Positions 1 to 9,515 of a DNA stretch of 64,000 nucleotides are shown here, piece by piece. Within the stretch, counting starts at the first letter, position 1, and each line of letters starts with the position of its first letter. Both the position numbers and the translations under genes were made by a program. The notes under the pieces were generated by a model. That model was not told where the DNA came from and ran no database searches. It saw only the letters and a list, made by a program, of their open reading frames with translations. The DNA is taken from assembly GCF_000069225.1 (NCBI RefSeq), contig NC_010407.1, positions 2,728,001-2,792,000 on the forward strand. Reading direction: 5' to 3'. The stretch comes from Clavibacter sepedonicus. GTDB lineage: Bacteria > Actinomycetota > Actinomycetes > Actinomycetales > Microbacteriaceae.

Positions 1-236
1 CCGGCGCCGTCTGGGCCGAGCGCGCGTGGGGCCGCTACTGGGGCTGGGACACCAAGGAGGTCTGGACCTTCATCATCTGGGTGCTCTACGCCGGCTACAT
101 CCACGCGCGGGCCACGCGCGGCTGGCGCGGGTCGCGCTCGGCGTGGCTCGCCATCATCGGGTTCTCCGCCGTCATGTTCAACTTCGGCGTCGTCAACGTG
201 TTCTTCAAGGGGCTGCACACCTACAGCGGGCTGTAG
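1..236 (+). CDS. ccsB: Cytochrome c biogenesis protein ResC/CcsB, C-terminal part
   Basis: The reading frame is open at the left edge and ends in TAG at 234-236. The visible 77 residues hold the tryptophan-rich haem-handling motif WGWDTKEVW of the CcsA/CcsB/ResC family, followed by two hydrophobic segments and a C-terminal FFKGLHTYSGL tail typical of these proteins. In the family, this membrane protein presents haem outside the cell for attachment to apocytochrome c together with ResB. The neighbouring menaquinone genes fit a respiratory locus. Only the last quarter is present, so the start and the earlier helices cannot be judged. Confidence 0.88.
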   Translation, partial: GAVWAERAWGRYWGWDTKEVWTFIIWVLYAGYIHARATRGWRGSRSAWLAIIGFSAVMFNFGVVNVFFKGLHTYSGL

Positions 237-275
237 CCGCTCGGGCTGCCGCCGCTCGCGCTGCCGCCGATCGGG

Positions 276-1259
276 TCACGCGCGGGCGAGCACGGCGTGC
301 GTGCGGCGGATCCGGTCGAGCCACCAGGCGCGGCGGTCGGCGTCGGCAGCGTGGGCGTCCAGGAGGCTCGCGTCCGGCGTCACGCGCCGCACCGGGATCC
401 GGCCGTCGACCGGCACGAGCGGCTCGGCCACCACGTCCTCGACGAAGAGCGAGACCGTGCCGAGGCCGCAGTCGTGCGGGAGCTCGGGGATCGCGGCCGC
501 GAGGTGCGCGGCCATCGAGATCCCGACGCTCGTGTCGAGCGCGCTCGAGACCACCACGGGCAGGCCCGCGTCGCGGGTGATCCGCAGCGCGCGGTGGATC
601 CCGCCGAGCGGCTGCGCCTTGATCACCAGCAGGTCGGCGGCGCCGGCCCGGGCGACCCGCAGCGGGTCATCGGCCTTGCGCACGCTCTCATCGGCGGCGA
701 TCGGCACGCCCAGGTGGCGGATCCGCCCGCGCAGCTCGGCGAGCTCCTCCACCGACGCGCACGGCTGCTCCGCGTACTCGAGGTCGTGCTCCGCGAGGGC
801 GTGGATCGCGTGCTCCGCCTCGTCGACGTTCCATGCCGCGTTCGCGTCGATGCGCACGCGGCCCTCGGGGCCGAGCAGGCGGCGCACCTCGGCGACGCGC
901 GTCACGTCGTCCGCGAGCGTCGTGCCGCGCTCGGCGACCTTGACCTTCGCGGTGCGGCAGCCCGGGAAGCGCGCGAGCACCTCGGCGACGCGCGACGCCT
1001 CGACGGCGGGGATCGTCGCGTTCACGAGCACGTGGTCCCGCAGGGGCGCGGGCGGCGCGGTCCACCCGAAGTCGAACGCGGCGACGAGCCAGGCGGCGGA
1101 CTCGGCGTCGTCGTACTCCGTGAACGGCGAGAACTCCGTCCAGCCGAGCGGCCCCTCGATCAGCACGGCCTCGCGCACGTCGAGGCCGCGAAAGCGCGTG
1201 CGGAGCGGCAGGGCGACGACGCGGGCGGTGGCGAGGAGGTCATCGAGGGCGGGGAGCAT
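276..1259 (-). CDS. menC: o-Succinylbenzoate synthase MenC
   Basis: This 327-residue protein belongs to the enolase superfamily. It shows the KVKV lysine motif, the metal-binding RIDANAAW and EQPC segments, AADES and a later IKAQPLGG lysine, in the order expected for o-succinylbenzoate synthase. The enzyme dehydrates SHCHC to o-succinylbenzoate in menaquinone synthesis. I chose the ATG at 1259 (MLPALDD), because the open frame continues upstream only as shadow of menB. It is divergent from menB with 54 bp between them, so the two probably share a promoter region. The length is normal for actinobacterial MenC. Confidence 0.92.
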   Translation of the reverse strand: MLPALDDLLATARVVALPLRTRFRGLDVREAVLIEGPLGWTEFSPFTEYDDAESAAWLVAAFDFGWTAPPAPLRDHVLVNATIPAVEASRVAEVLARFPGCRTAKVKVAERGTTLADDVTRVAEVRRLLGPEGRVRIDANAAWNVDEAEHAIHALAEHDLEYAEQPCASVEELAELRGRIRHLGVPIAADESVRKADDPLRVARAGAADLLVIKAQPLGGIHRALRITRDAGLPVVVSSALDTSVGISMAAHLAAAIPELPHDCGLGTVSLFVEDVVAEPLVPVDGRIPVRRVTPDASLLDAHAADADRRAWWLDRIRRTHAVLARA

Positions 1260-1301
1260 GGAACCAGCCTCGCACCCGCGGGCGCCCGGCGGGGTGCCGC
1301 C

Positions 1302-1307
1302 TAGGCT
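1302..1307 (+). promoter_or_regulatory. Leaderless-type -10 box (TAGGCT) for menB
   Basis: TAGGCT lies exactly 6 nt before the menB ATG at 1314. A -10 box at that distance puts transcription start at or next to the start codon, and there is no Shine-Dalgarno sequence in between. The same arrangement recurs before several other genes in this window. Confidence 0.5.
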
Positions 1308-1313
1308 GGACGC

Positions 1314-2225
1314 ATGGTGAAGCAGGTCTCTGACATCCACGATCCCACCCGCTGGCGCGACGTCCCCCTCGCGGAGGACTTCACCGACATCACCTACCAC
1401 CACGACCTCACGGGCCGGATCGCGCGCATCGCGTTCGACCGGCCCGAGGTGCGGAACGCGTTCCGTCCGCGTACGGTCGACGAGCTGTACCAGGCGCTCG
1501 ACGACGCCCGGCAGGATCCGCGCATCGGCGTCGTGCTCCTCACCGGCAACGGGCCCAGCCCGAAGGACGGCGGCTGGGCGTTCTGCAGCGGCGGCGACCA
1601 GCGGATCCGCGGACGCGACGGCTACAAGTACGGCGAGGGCGAGACCGCGGAGGGCGTCGACCCGGCGCGCGCCGGACGCCTGCACATCCTCGAGGTGCAG
1701 CGGCTGATCCGCTTCATGCCGAAGGTCGTCATCGCGGTCGTCCCCGGCTGGGCGGCCGGCGGCGGGCACTCGCTGCACGTGGTGTGCGACCTGACGATCG
1801 CCTCCGCCGAGCACGGCCGCTTCAAGCAGACCGACGCGGACGTCGGCTCGTTCGACGGCGGCTACGGATCCGCGTACTTCGCCCGCCAGGTCGGCCAGAA
1901 GGCCGCGCGCGAGGTGTTCTTCCTCGCCGAGGAGCACAGCGCCCAGCGCATGTACGAGATGGGCGCGGTGAACCGCGTCGTCCCGCACGCCGAGCTGGAG
2001 TCGACCGCGCTCGACTGGGCCGAGACGATCCTCGGCAAGTCGCCCACCGCGATCCGCATGCTCAAGTACGCGTTCAACGCGGTGGACGACGGCATGGTCG
2101 GCCAGCAGGTGTTCGCGGGGGAGGCCACGCGGCTCGCCTACGGCACGGACGAGGCCGTCGAGGGCCGCGACTCCTTCCTCGAGAAGCGCGCGCCCGACTG
2201 GTCGCCGTATCCGTGGCAGTTCTGA
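1314..2225 (+). CDS. menB: 1,4-Dihydroxy-2-naphthoyl-CoA synthase MenB
   Basis: This 303-residue crotonase-superfamily enzyme carries the MenB hallmarks: RPEVRNAFRP near residue 45, the long insertion with FCSGGDQRIRG, the oxyanion-hole segment WAAGGGHSLHVVCDLTIAS, and the C-terminal block ending in WSPYPWQF that is diagnostic of MenB. It cyclises o-succinylbenzoyl-CoA in menaquinone synthesis in the cytosol. The start is ATG with a TAGGCT box 6 nt upstream, so translation is probably leaderless. menE follows 19 bp downstream on the same strand, suggesting co-transcription. Confidence 0.96.
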   Translation: MVKQVSDIHDPTRWRDVPLAEDFTDITYHHDLTGRIARIAFDRPEVRNAFRPRTVDELYQALDDARQDPRIGVVLLTGNGPSPKDGGWAFCSGGDQRIRGRDGYKYGEGETAEGVDPARAGRLHILEVQRLIRFMPKVVIAVVPGWAAGGGHSLHVVCDLTIASAEHGRFKQTDADVGSFDGGYGSAYFARQVGQKAAREVFFLAEEHSAQRMYEMGAVNRVVPHAELESTALDWAETILGKSPTAIRMLKYAFNAVDDGMVGQQVFAGEATRLAYGTDEAVEGRDSFLEKRAPDWSPYPWQF

Positions 2226-2244
2226 TCCGCGCGGGTCTCGTCCC

Positions 2245-3459
2245 GTGAGGCCGCTCGCGCGCCTGACCGCCTCGGGCGCCGATGTCGTGCCGCTCCTCCG
2301 CGCGGCGCTCGCGGGCGACGGGCCGGCGCTGCTCGCGCGGCCGGTGGACGCGCCCGCCGCTGCCGTCGCCGCCGGGGATCCGCCGCCGCCCGCCGAGGTC
2401 GAGCGCCGGGTCGCGCTCGTCGTCGAGACGTCCGGCACCACCTCCCGGCCGAAGCGCGTCGCCCTGTCGTCGGACGCGCTGCTGGCGAGCGCCGCCGCGT
2501 CGCAGGCGGCGCTCGGGGCGCCCGGTCAATGGATCCTCGCGCTCCCCACCCACTACATCGCCGGCCTCCAGGTGATCGTGCGCTCGATCGCGGCGGGCAC
2601 GGCGCCCGCCGTCCTCGCACCCGGGAGCTTCGACCCGCGCGCCTTCGCGGAGCTCGCCGGATCCCTCGACGCGCGCGTGGCCCGCTACACGTCGCTCGTG
2701 CCCACGCAGCTGCACCGGCTCGTCGACGCGGCGGAGGGAGGCGCGGGTGTCGACCGGGCGGCGACCGGGGACGACACCCGGCGGATCCGCGACGCCGTCC
2801 GCGGCCTCGACGCGATCCTCGTGGGCGGCCAGGCGACCCCGCCGCACCTCGTCGACCGCGCGGCCGCGCTGGGCTGGCGCGTGGTGCGCACCTACGGATC
2901 CAGCGAGACCGCGGGCGGCTGCGTGTACGACGGCGTGCCGGTCGCGACGGCCGAGGTCGCGGTAGTCGACGGCCAGGTGGAGCTCGCCGGCCCGATGCTC
3001 GCGGAGGGCTACCTCGGCGACCCGGCCGCGACCGACGCGGCGTTCGCCGAGCACGACGGCCGCCGCTGGTACCGCACGGGCGACGGCGGCGAGCTGGTGG
3101 ACGGCGTGCTGCGCATCATCGGACGCCTCGACGACGTCGTGATCTCCGGCGGCGAGAAGCTGCGGCTGGCCGCGGTGGAGGAGGCCGTGCGGTCGCTGGC
3201 CGCGTGGCGGGCGGGCCTCGGCGAGGCCGTCGCGGTGCCGGGCGAGCACGCGGGGTGGGGGCAGCGCCCGGTCGTCTTCGTGCCCGGCGTCGTGGATCTC
3301 GAGCTCGCGGAGCGCGTGCGGCGCGAGCTCGCCGCGCGCCTCGGACGCGTCGCGGGATCCACGCTCGTCCGGGGGATCGACGCGATGCCGAGCCTGCCGT
3401 CCGGCAAGCCCGACCGCCGCGCGCTCCGGGCGCTGGCCGACGGGGATCCGACCGTCTGA
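2245..3459 (+). CDS. menE: o-Succinylbenzoate-CoA ligase MenE
   Basis: This 404-residue AMP-forming ligase has the P-loop-like ETSGTTSRPKRVALS near residue 60, a YGSSETAGG adenylate motif, the YRTGDGG and GRLDDVVISGGEKL hinge motifs, and the catalytic lysine region PSGKPDRRAL at its end. It activates o-succinylbenzoate with ATP and CoA. It is short for the ANL superfamily but normal for actinobacterial MenE. The start codon is GTG. It follows menB by 19 bp, so the two form a menBE unit that works with the divergent menC. Confidence 0.92.
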   Translation: MRPLARLTASGADVVPLLRAALAGDGPALLARPVDAPAAAVAAGDPPPPAEVERRVALVVETSGTTSRPKRVALSSDALLASAAASQAALGAPGQWILALPTHYIAGLQVIVRSIAAGTAPAVLAPGSFDPRAFAELAGSLDARVARYTSLVPTQLHRLVDAAEGGAGVDRAATGDDTRRIRDAVRGLDAILVGGQATPPHLVDRAAALGWRVVRTYGSSETAGGCVYDGVPVATAEVAVVDGQVELAGPMLAEGYLGDPAATDAAFAEHDGRRWYRTGDGGELVDGVLRIIGRLDDVVISGGEKLRLAAVEEAVRSLAAWRAGLGEAVAVPGEHAGWGQRPVVFVPGVVDLELAERVRRELAARLGRVAGSTLVRGIDAMPSLPSGKPDRRALRALADGDPTV

Positions 3460-3485
3460 GGCGGCGGGCCGGCCCCCGGGCGTGA

Positions 3486-3518
3486 CGAGGGGCCGGATGC
3501 TCGACACCCGGCCCCTCG
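3486..3518. terminator. Bidirectional hairpin terminator between menE and csbD
   Basis: An 11-bp perfect GC-rich stem (CGAGGGGCCGG and its complement) with an 11-nt loop sits between the convergent menE and csbD genes. It has no strong T run, as is usual in high-GC actinobacteria. Confidence 0.65.
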
Positions 3519-3548
3519 CCTCTCAGGAGGGACGTCCCTCCGGAAGTC

Positions 3549-3722
3549 CTACTTCTTGAAGACGTCCTTGATGTTCTCGCCGGCCTGCTTGGCGCTGGCT
3601 CCGGACTGCTGCGTCTTGCCCTCGGCGACCTTGCTGTCGTCGCCGCTGACCTTGCCGAAGGCCTCCTTGGCCTTCCCCGCGAGCTTCTCGCCGGTGTTCT
3701 GGGCCTTGTCGTCTGCACTCAT
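3549..3722 (-). CDS. CsbD-family stress protein
   Basis: The 57-residue hydrophilic product begins MSADDKAQNTGEKLAGKAKE and has the Gly-Lys-Ala-rich helical composition of the CsbD family, ending KDVFKK. CsbD proteins are small general-stress proteins whose biochemical role is not established. The ATG at 3722 follows GAAGGAG at good spacing, which fixes the start. The gene stands alone, convergent with menE across a terminator. Confidence 0.82.
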   Translation of the reverse strand: MSADDKAQNTGEKLAGKAKEAFGKVSGDDSKVAEGKTQQSGASAKQAGENIKDVFKK

Positions 3723-3854
3723 TCGCGCTCCTTCGTTCGGTGGATGGGACGTCTCCGACGCTACGCCCGCTCGCTTCCCGCGTCACCGTCTCCCATCGGA
3801 TGCACGGGCGGCCGCCGACCCGGCACCCCGCGACGCCCGTGGGAGGATGGGCGC

Positions 3855-4163
3855 ATGGCCACCCGCACCCCCGACGCCCGCGCGAAGGGCCTGCTCTCCT
3901 GGCTGATCCTCGCGGTCGGGGTCGTCATCGCCGCCTTCACCGTCGCGATCCTCGTGGCCGCCGTGCAGGCGGACGGCGTCGGCGAGGTGACGGGCACGCT
4001 CGTCGCGGGCGGCATCGCGACCGTGGTGGCCGCGGTCGCGTTCGTCGACCAGCGCCGCAAGGTCCGCGCGACGCGCACGGCCGAGCTGGCCGCCGGGACC
4101 CGCACGAACGCGGATGCCGACGCCGGTGCCGCCGCACCCGGGGACGACGCCGTCAGTCGATGA
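3855..4163 (+). CDS. Small two-helix membrane protein
   Basis: The 102-residue product has two strongly hydrophobic segments, roughly residues 13-36 and 43-63, followed by a basic stretch (DQRRKVRATR) and an Ala/Asp-rich hydrophilic tail. This suggests an integral membrane protein with a cytosolic C terminus. I recognise no family and assign no function. A hairpin lies just downstream, and IS481 copy 1 is inserted 25 bp after the stop. Confidence 0.6.
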   Translation: MATRTPDARAKGLLSWLILAVGVVIAAFTVAILVAAVQADGVGEVTGTLVAGGIATVVAAVAFVDQRRKVRATRTAELAAGTRTNADADAGAAAPGDDAVSR

Positions 4164-4168
4164 GCCGG

Positions 4169-4184
4169 AGCGCCACGAGGCGCT
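4169..4184. terminator. Short hairpin between convergent genes, next to IS481 copy 1
   Basis: AGCGCC, a 4-nt loop, then GGCGCT form a small hairpin that would have lain between the small membrane-protein gene and the ABC-exporter gene before the IS inserted at the adjacent CTAG. Confidence 0.4.
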
Positions 4185-4188
4185 CTAG

Positions 4189-5258
4189 GTGTACTCGGCC
4201 GTGACGTTGGTGACACTTCGGGGCGTGTGAAGAGGCCTCCTGGCTTGATGGAGCTGTTCAGTTCAACCATCGCCAGGAGGCCTCGATGTCCCACGGTAAT
4301 GCTCGTCTGACGGTTCACGGGAGGGTTCTCCTCGTGCGGCGGGTGGTGGAGGATCGTCGGCCGGTCGCGCACGTCGCGCGGGAGCTGGGGGTGTCGCGGC
4401 AGTGCGCGCATCGATGGGTGAACCGGTTCCGTGCCGAGGGGCTGCGAGGGCTGACGGATCGGTCATCGCGGCCCCGGTCAGTACCGAGGCGAACGAGCCC
4501 GGAGCGGGAACGGGCCGTGCTGGAAGCGCGGGCCCAGTTGCGGGCGGGTCCTGCGCGGCTGGCGCCGGTGACAGGTGTTCCATCCCGTACGATCTCCCGC
4601 ATCCTGCGCCGGCACGGGGCGCCGCCGTTGGCATGGTTGGACCCCGTCACCGGGGCCGTGATCCGGGCATCCCGGTCAACGGCGCACCGGTATGAGCACG
4701 AGCATCCGGGTGATCTGATCCACGTGGACGTGAAGAAGCTCGGGAGGATCCCGGACGGAGGCGGCTGGCGGGTCCACGGGCGCAGCGAGCAGGTCCGCGG
4801 CCGCGGGATCGGGTTCGATTACGTCCATGCCGCGGTCGATGACCACACCCGTCTCGCCTACGCGGAGATCCATCCCGATGAGAAAGGCGCGACCGCGGCC
4901 GGGTTCCTGACCCGCGCAGCGGCGTACTTCGCCGGGCGCGGGATCACCCGGATCGAGCGGGTCATCACGGACAACGCGTTCGCCTACCGGCACTCGACCG
5001 CGTTCAAGAACGCCGTCCAGGACCTGGGCGCGCGGCAGAAGTTCATCCGCCCGCACTGCCCCTGGCAGAACGGCAAGGTCGAGCGCTTCAACCGGACCCT
5101 CGCGACCGAGTGGGCCTACCGGCAACCCTTCACCAGCAACCAACACCGCGCCGACGCGCTTGACCCCTTCATCGAGCACTACAACACTGAACGAATCCAC
5201 TCAAGCCACGGGCTCACGCCCGCGGCCCGAGTGTCACCAACGTCATGACCCAGTACAG
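4189..5258 (+). mobile_element. IS481-family insertion sequence, copy 1 (1070 bp)
   Basis: The element is bounded by CTAG on both sides (4185-4188 and 5259-5262). Its ends are inverted repeats of the type TGTACT...ATGACGTTGGTGACAC. It contains one transposase gene. The right-hand CTAG supplies the TAG stop of the ABC-exporter gene, so the insertion leaves both neighbours intact. The same 1070-bp unit occurs at 27319-28388 and, inverted, at 51872-52941. It resembles the abundant IS1121-type elements reported from Clavibacter, but I recall that name and cannot verify it here. Confidence 0.9.
4286..5248 (+). CDS. IS481-family transposase, copy 1
   Basis: The 320-residue transposase has an N-terminal helix-turn-helix (residues about 10-55, ARELGVSRQCAHRWVNRF), a linker, and an RNase-H-like DDE core. 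The core shows DYVHAAVDDHTRLAY, VITDNAFAY and KVERFNRTL, which supply the Asp, Asp and Glu residues, and a YNTERIHSSHG C terminus. This order is typical of IS481 elements with a single open frame. The start ATG follows CCAGGAGGCCTCG. The protein is identical to that of copy 2. Confidence 0.95.
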   Translation: MSHGNARLTVHGRVLLVRRVVEDRRPVAHVARELGVSRQCAHRWVNRFRAEGLRGLTDRSSRPRSVPRRTSPERERAVLEARAQLRAGPARLAPVTGVPSRTISRILRRHGAPPLAWLDPVTGAVIRASRSTAHRYEHEHPGDLIHVDVKKLGRIPDGGGWRVHGRSEQVRGRGIGFDYVHAAVDDHTRLAYAEIHPDEKGATAAGFLTRAAAYFAGRGITRIERVITDNAFAYRHSTAFKNAVQDLGARQKFIRPHCPWQNGKVERFNRTLATEWAYRQPFTSNQHRADALDPFIEHYNTERIHSSHGLTPAARVSPTS

Positions 5259-7067
5259 CTAGACCAGCGACTCCCGCCACGCTGCGTGCAGCTGCGAGAA
5301 CCGGCCGGTGCCCTGGATGAGCGACTCCGGGGTCCCGTCCTCGACGATGCGGCCCTGCTCCATCACGAGCACGCGGTCCGCGATCGCGACGGTCGAGAGC
5401 CGGTGCGCGATGATGATCGCCGTCCGGTCGGCGAGCAAGGTGGTGAGCCCCTGCTGCACGAGTCGCTCGCTCGGGATGTCGAGCGAGCTCGTCGCCTCGT
5501 CGAGGATCAGCACGGCCGGGTCCGCGAGGAACGCCCGCGCGAAGGAGATCAGCTGGCGCTGCCCCGCCGACACCCGGCCGCCGCGCTTGTTCACGTCGGT
5601 GTCGTAGCCGTCCGGCAGCGACTCGATGAACGTGTGCGCCCCTACGGCCTCCGCGGCCGCCCGGATCTCGCCCCGGGTCGCGTCCGGCTTGCCGATCGCG
5701 ATGTTGTCGGCGACGGATCCGGAGAAGAGGTACGCCTCCTGCGTCACCATCACGATGGCGCGGCGGAGGTCCTTCGGGTGCAGGTCGCGGAGGTCGATCC
5801 CGTCGAGGGCCACGCGTCCGTCGGACGGGTCGTAGAACCGGGAGATGAGCTTCGCGAGCGTCGTCTTGCCCGCGCCGGTGGATCCGACGAGTGCGATGGT
5901 CTGCCCCGCCGGCATGTCGAGGTCGAAGCGCGGCAGGATCGTCTTGCCCTTGCCGTAGCCGAACTCGACGCCCTCGAAGGAGACGTGGCCCGTGGACTCC
6001 CACAGGTCGACCGGCTGCACGGGGTCCGGCACGCTCGGCTCCTCCTCGAGCACGCCCGAGATCTTCTCGAGCGCGGCCGACGCCGACTGGTAGCTGTTGT
6101 AGAACATCGCCATGTCCTGCGCCGGCCCGAAGAACTGCCGTGTGTAGAGCACGACCGCGAGCAGCGCGCCGATGCCGAGCTGCCCGTCCGCGACGCGGAG
6201 GCCGCCGACGAGCAGCACCACGGCGACCGTGACGTTGCCGATGAGGATGAGACCCGGGTCGAAGATCCCGAATACCTGGATCACGCGCATGTTGGTGTCG
6301 CGGTAGCCCTCCACGTGCTCGGAGAACTCCTCCGCGTTGCGCTTCTCCTTGCGGAAGGCCTTCACCGCGCGGATGCCCGTCATCGTCTCGACGAAGTGCA
6401 CGATCAGCCGCGCGGACTTCACGCGCGTCTGGCGGAACAGCGCCTGCGACTTCACGGCGAACCAGAGGCTCAGGAAGAACAGCGGCACGAGCGCTGCGAG
6501 CAGCACGAGGCCCGACACCCAGTCGAACGAGAACAGCGCGATGGCGGTGAACGCCATGTAGAGCGCGCCCTGCACGAGCTGGTTGATGCCGCCGTTCAGC
6601 AGCTCCCGGATCGAGTCGAGGTCGCTCGTCTGGCGGGAGATGATCCGGCCGGACGTGTACGTCTCGTGGAACTCCAGGCTCAGCTTCTGCGTGTGCAGGA
6701 ACATGCGCTTGCGGAGGTCGAGAAGGATCTCCTGCGCGATGCGCGCCGACATCACCTGGTACTTCGCGACGAGCACGGCCCCCGTGATCGCCACCAGGAC
6801 GTAGGCGCCGATCACGAGCGCGAGGCCCGTGAAGTCGCCGGTGTCCAGGAGCGCCGGGAGCGCGCGGTCGAGGCCGATGCCGATGAGGGCGGGCCCGGCG
6901 ACGTTCGCCGCGGTGGCTACGAGGATCGTCGCGGCCGTGAGGATCAGCGTCCGCTTGACCGGCTGGATGGTGCTGACGAGCAGCCGCGTTGAGCGGCGGC
7001 GGATCTGCTTGCTCTCCTCGCGGGAGAAGTCGTCCCTCTCCTCGCCGGTGACTCCGGTGACGCTCAT
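5259..7067 (-). CDS. ABC exporter subunit with consensus ATPase site (MdlB-like half-transporter)
   Basis: The 602-residue half-transporter has a six-helix membrane domain (residues about 40-330) and a nucleotide-binding domain with Walker [10 protein letters not shown] near residue 400, the variant signature RVSAGQRQ, Walker [10 protein letters not shown] with the catalytic Glu, and the switch IIIAHRLST. Its ATG overlaps the end of the upstream ABC gene by 4 nt, so the two are translationally coupled and probably form a heterodimeric exporter. The substrate cannot be read from the sequence. The TAG stop lies inside the CTAG target duplication of IS481 copy 1. Confidence 0.92.
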   Translation of the reverse strand: MSVTGVTGEERDDFSREESKQIRRRSTRLLVSTIQPVKRTLILTAATILVATAANVAGPALIGIGLDRALPALLDTGDFTGLALVIGAYVLVAITGAVLVAKYQVMSARIAQEILLDLRKRMFLHTQKLSLEFHETYTSGRIISRQTSDLDSIRELLNGGINQLVQGALYMAFTAIALFSFDWVSGLVLLAALVPLFFLSLWFAVKSQALFRQTRVKSARLIVHFVETMTGIRAVKAFRKEKRNAEEFSEHVEGYRDTNMRVIQVFGIFDPGLILIGNVTVAVVLLVGGLRVADGQLGIGALLAVVLYTRQFFGPAQDMAMFYNSYQSASAALEKISGVLEEEPSVPDPVQPVDLWESTGHVSFEGVEFGYGKGKTILPRFDLDMPAGQTIALVGSTGAGKTTLAKLISRFYDPSDGRVALDGIDLRDLHPKDLRRAIVMVTQEAYLFSGSVADNIAIGKPDATRGEIRAAAEAVGAHTFIESLPDGYDTDVNKRGGRVSAGQRQLISFARAFLADPAVLILDEATSSLDIPSERLVQQGLTTLLADRTAIIIAHRLSTVAIADRVLVMEQGRIVEDGTPESLIQGTGRFSQLHAAWRESLV

Positions 7068-8911
7068 GCTGAGGCCTCCTCGCGCACGGTGTTCCCTTCC
7101 ACGTCGAGGCTCGAGATGACGAACCGGTAGTGCTCGCTCGTGGCGAGCAGGTCGGAGTGCCGGCCGACCGCGGTGATGCGGCCGTCCTGCATGAGCGCCA
7201 CCCGGTCCGCGAGCATCACGGTCGAGGGGCGGTGCGCCACGATCAGCGCTGTGGTGGACGCGAGCACGCGGCGCAGCGCCGCCTCGACGAGCGCCTCCGT
7301 GTCGACGTCGAGCGCCGAGAGCGGGTCGTCGAGGACGAGCACGTCGGGTGCCGCTGCGACCGCGCGCGCGAGCGCGAGCCGCTGCCGCTGCCCGCCGGAG
7401 AGGCTGAGCCCCTCCTCCCCCACGGTCGTGTCGACGCCGTCGGGCAGGTCGTGCACGAAGCCGGCCTGGGCGATATCGAGCGCCTCCCGCAGCACGCGCT
7501 CCGCCTCGGGTCCGCCGTCGGCGAGGTCCGGGCGACCGAGCAGCACGTTGTCGCGGACGCTCGAGGAGAACAGCGTGGCGTCCTCGAACGCCATCGCGAT
7601 GCGGCTGCGCAGCTCCTCGAGTCCGAGGTTGCGGATGTCCACGCCGTCGAGCTCGACGCTGCCGCCCGTCACGTCGTACAGCCGGGTCGTGAGCGCCGTG
7701 AGCGTGGACTTGCCGCAGCCGGTGATCCCGACGAGCGCCATGGTCTCCCCCGGCTGCAGGTCGAGGTCCACCCCGTCGATGAGGTCGGGCTGGCCCGGGA
7801 CGGCATCCTGGTAGCGGAAGCGCGCGCCGCGGAAGACGAGGCGGCCACGGGGCTCCTGGATGCGCACGGGCGTCGCGGGGTCCGTGATCGTGTCGTCCTC
7901 ATCCATCACCTCGAAGTAGCGGTCGATGGCCGTGCGCGCGTCGAAGGTCATCGACAGCAGGAAGCCCACCGACTCGATCGGCCAGCGCAGCACCGCCGCG
8001 GTCGCGAAGAACGCCACGAGGTCGCCCACCGAGATCTGCCCGCCGGCCGCGAGCAGCACGCCGCCGAGCAGCGCCAGCGCGAAGGTCAGGTCCGGTACGA
8101 GCAGCAGCCAGAGCCAGATGCCGGCGATGGCCTTCGCCTTCTTGATCTCCGTGCCGCGCAGCTCCTCCGCCTGCTCGGCGAACGCGTCGTGCATGTGCTT
8201 GCCGCGACCGAAGGCCTTCAGCACGCGGATCCCGTGCACCGACTGCTCGACGCTCGTCGCGAGGTCGCCGGACTGGTCCTGGCTGAGCCGGGCGACCGAC
8301 GAGTACTTCTGCTCGAAGAGGTAGCCGTAGACCCAGAGCGGGATGGAGCAGACGAGGAAGCCGAGGCCGAGGCGCCAGTCGATGGAGACCAGGAAGCCGA
8401 TGCCCACGAGGATCGTGAGGATGTTGACGATGAACAGCACCAGGCCGAAGGCCATCCAGCGCCGGATGAGGTTGAGGTCGCTGACCATGCGCGAGAGCAG
8501 CTGCCCGCTCTGCCACCGGTCGTGGAACGCGACCGGGAGCCGCTGCAGCTTCCGGTAGAACGCGTTCCGCATGTCCGCCTCCATGAGCGTGCCGGGCTTC
8601 AGCACGAACCAGCGGCGGAGCGCGATCATCGCGGCCTCGAGGATCCCGAGGCCGAGGATCAGGAGCACGGCGGGCACGACGGCCGCCGAGTCGCCGTCGC
8701 CGAGCGGTCCGTCGACGAGCCCGCGGAGGATCTGCGGGATCACGAGCGACAGCAGCGAGCCGATGAGCGCCACCACCATGCCCGCGATGATGCTGGGCAT
8801 GGCGGGCCGGGCGAACGGCAGCAGCCGCATGAGCACGGCGATGGTGCCGGGCCGGGGGCCGTGCCGCTCGGACGGCGCCTGGTCGGGCGATGCGGGCGGT
8901 GAGGTGGACAC
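7064..8911 (-). CDS. ABC exporter subunit with degenerate ATPase site (MdlA-like half-transporter)
   Basis: The 615-residue half-transporter has six predicted helices and a nucleotide-binding domain with Walker [10 protein letters not shown] near residue 395 and a canonical LSGGQRQR signature. Walker B, however, reads [11 protein letters not shown]: Asp replaces the catalytic Glu. This asymmetry with the partner encoded at 5259-7067 is characteristic of heterodimeric ABC exporters with one degenerate site. The start is GTG at 8911, preceded by AGAAGGA. The two genes overlap by 4 nt. Confidence 0.92.
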   Translation of the reverse strand: MSTSPPASPDQAPSERHGPRPGTIAVLMRLLPFARPAMPSIIAGMVVALIGSLLSLVIPQILRGLVDGPLGDGDSAAVVPAVLLILGLGILEAAMIALRRWFVLKPGTLMEADMRNAFYRKLQRLPVAFHDRWQSGQLLSRMVSDLNLIRRWMAFGLVLFIVNILTILVGIGFLVSIDWRLGLGFLVCSIPLWVYGYLFEQKYSSVARLSQDQSGDLATSVEQSVHGIRVLKAFGRGKHMHDAFAEQAEELRGTEIKKAKAIAGIWLWLLLVPDLTFALALLGGVLLAAGGQISVGDLVAFFATAAVLRWPIESVGFLLSMTFDARTAIDRYFEVMDEDDTITDPATPVRIQEPRGRLVFRGARFRYQDAVPGQPDLIDGVDLDLQPGETMALVGITGCGKSTLTALTTRLYDVTGGSVELDGVDIRNLGLEELRSRIAMAFEDATLFSSSVRDNVLLGRPDLADGGPEAERVLREALDIAQAGFVHDLPDGVDTTVGEEGLSLSGGQRQRLALARAVAAAPDVLVLDDPLSALDVDTEALVEAALRRVLASTTALIVAHRPSTVMLADRVALMQDGRITAVGRHSDLLATSEHYRFVISSLDVEGNTVREEASA

Positions 8912-9446
8912 GTGTCATTCCTTCTGTAGTCGGCCGATGCACGGCCGGACGTGCTCTGCGGCCACGGGCGTGAGGACGCGCGCGGCGGAGGATGTGGGTG
9001 GGTGGAGCGCGAGCGGCGGGCGGTTCCCGGCACGACTCGCCGGGCTGGGTGCGAGCGGATCTGGACGGACGGATCGGATCAAGCACTCTCGCCGCCCGCG
9101 GCCACCGGCCGTCCAGCACGTCGGCGACGCCGACGTGACGTGTCGTGGCGTGACGCGATGCGCGGAGCCGCCGAGCCCTGCCTGCACCAGTGGCCCGCCG
9201 TCGCCCGACGCCGGGGCGTCGAGCGGGATGGTCAGCTAGCGGAGCGGACCGCGGAAGGCAGGGCGCACAGCGACGGCCGTCACGCCGATCCGGTTCGAGG
9301 TCGTGCGTGCGTATGTCGTCGATGTCGTAGTCATGACACCCTCCCTGGCTGCGTATGCGATTCACGTGTGGGCCGCACCGATCGACCACGTGAATGGCCA
9401 CCCCAGGCAACCTTCCAGGATAGGGACGTCCGCACCCCACGCACAA
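8912..9446. other. Long intergenic region upstream of the ABC exporter operon
   Basis: About 530 bp contain no convincing protein gene other than a possible 32-codon leader on the minus strand (9236-9334). The composition is ordinary high GC. Promoter elements for the exporter operon are expected here but none is clear enough to call. Confidence 0.4.
9236..9334 (-). CDS. Possible 32-residue leader peptide upstream of the ABC exporter
   Basis: An ATG at 9334 is preceded by GGGAGGGTGTC, a strong Shine-Dalgarno sequence at normal spacing. It opens a 32-codon frame rich in Thr and Arg (MTTTSTTYARTTSNRIG then a basic tail) that ends in TAG. It lies about 325 nt upstream of the exporter genes on the same strand. 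It could be a regulatory leader or a small basic protein. The good ribosome-binding site is the main evidence, and no family is recognised. Confidence 0.3.
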   Translation of the reverse strand: MTTTSTTYARTTSNRIGVTAVAVRPAFRGPLR

Positions 9447-9482
9447 GAGCCCGGCCCGCATCCGAGGATGCGGGCCGGGCTC
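9447..9482 (-). terminator. Strong hairpin terminator after the DDAH-like gene
   Basis: A perfect 17-bp stem (GAGCCCGGCCCGCATCC with its complement) and a 2-nt loop lie about 34 bp beyond the stop of the minus-strand gene ending at 9516. Confidence 0.75.
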
Positions 9483-9515
9483 GTGCGGTTCGCGCGGACG
9501 AGCGCGCAGCCGGCG

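Noticed and set aside
276..2441. A 721-codon frame joining menC to sequence upstream
   Set aside because: Only the C-terminal 327 codons match MenC. The rest is the antisense shadow of menB and the start of menE.
5160..6992. Long plus-strand frame antisense to the ABC exporter
   Set aside because: It is composed mainly of Arg, Asp, His and Val from the reverse strand of a high-GC gene and has no domain.
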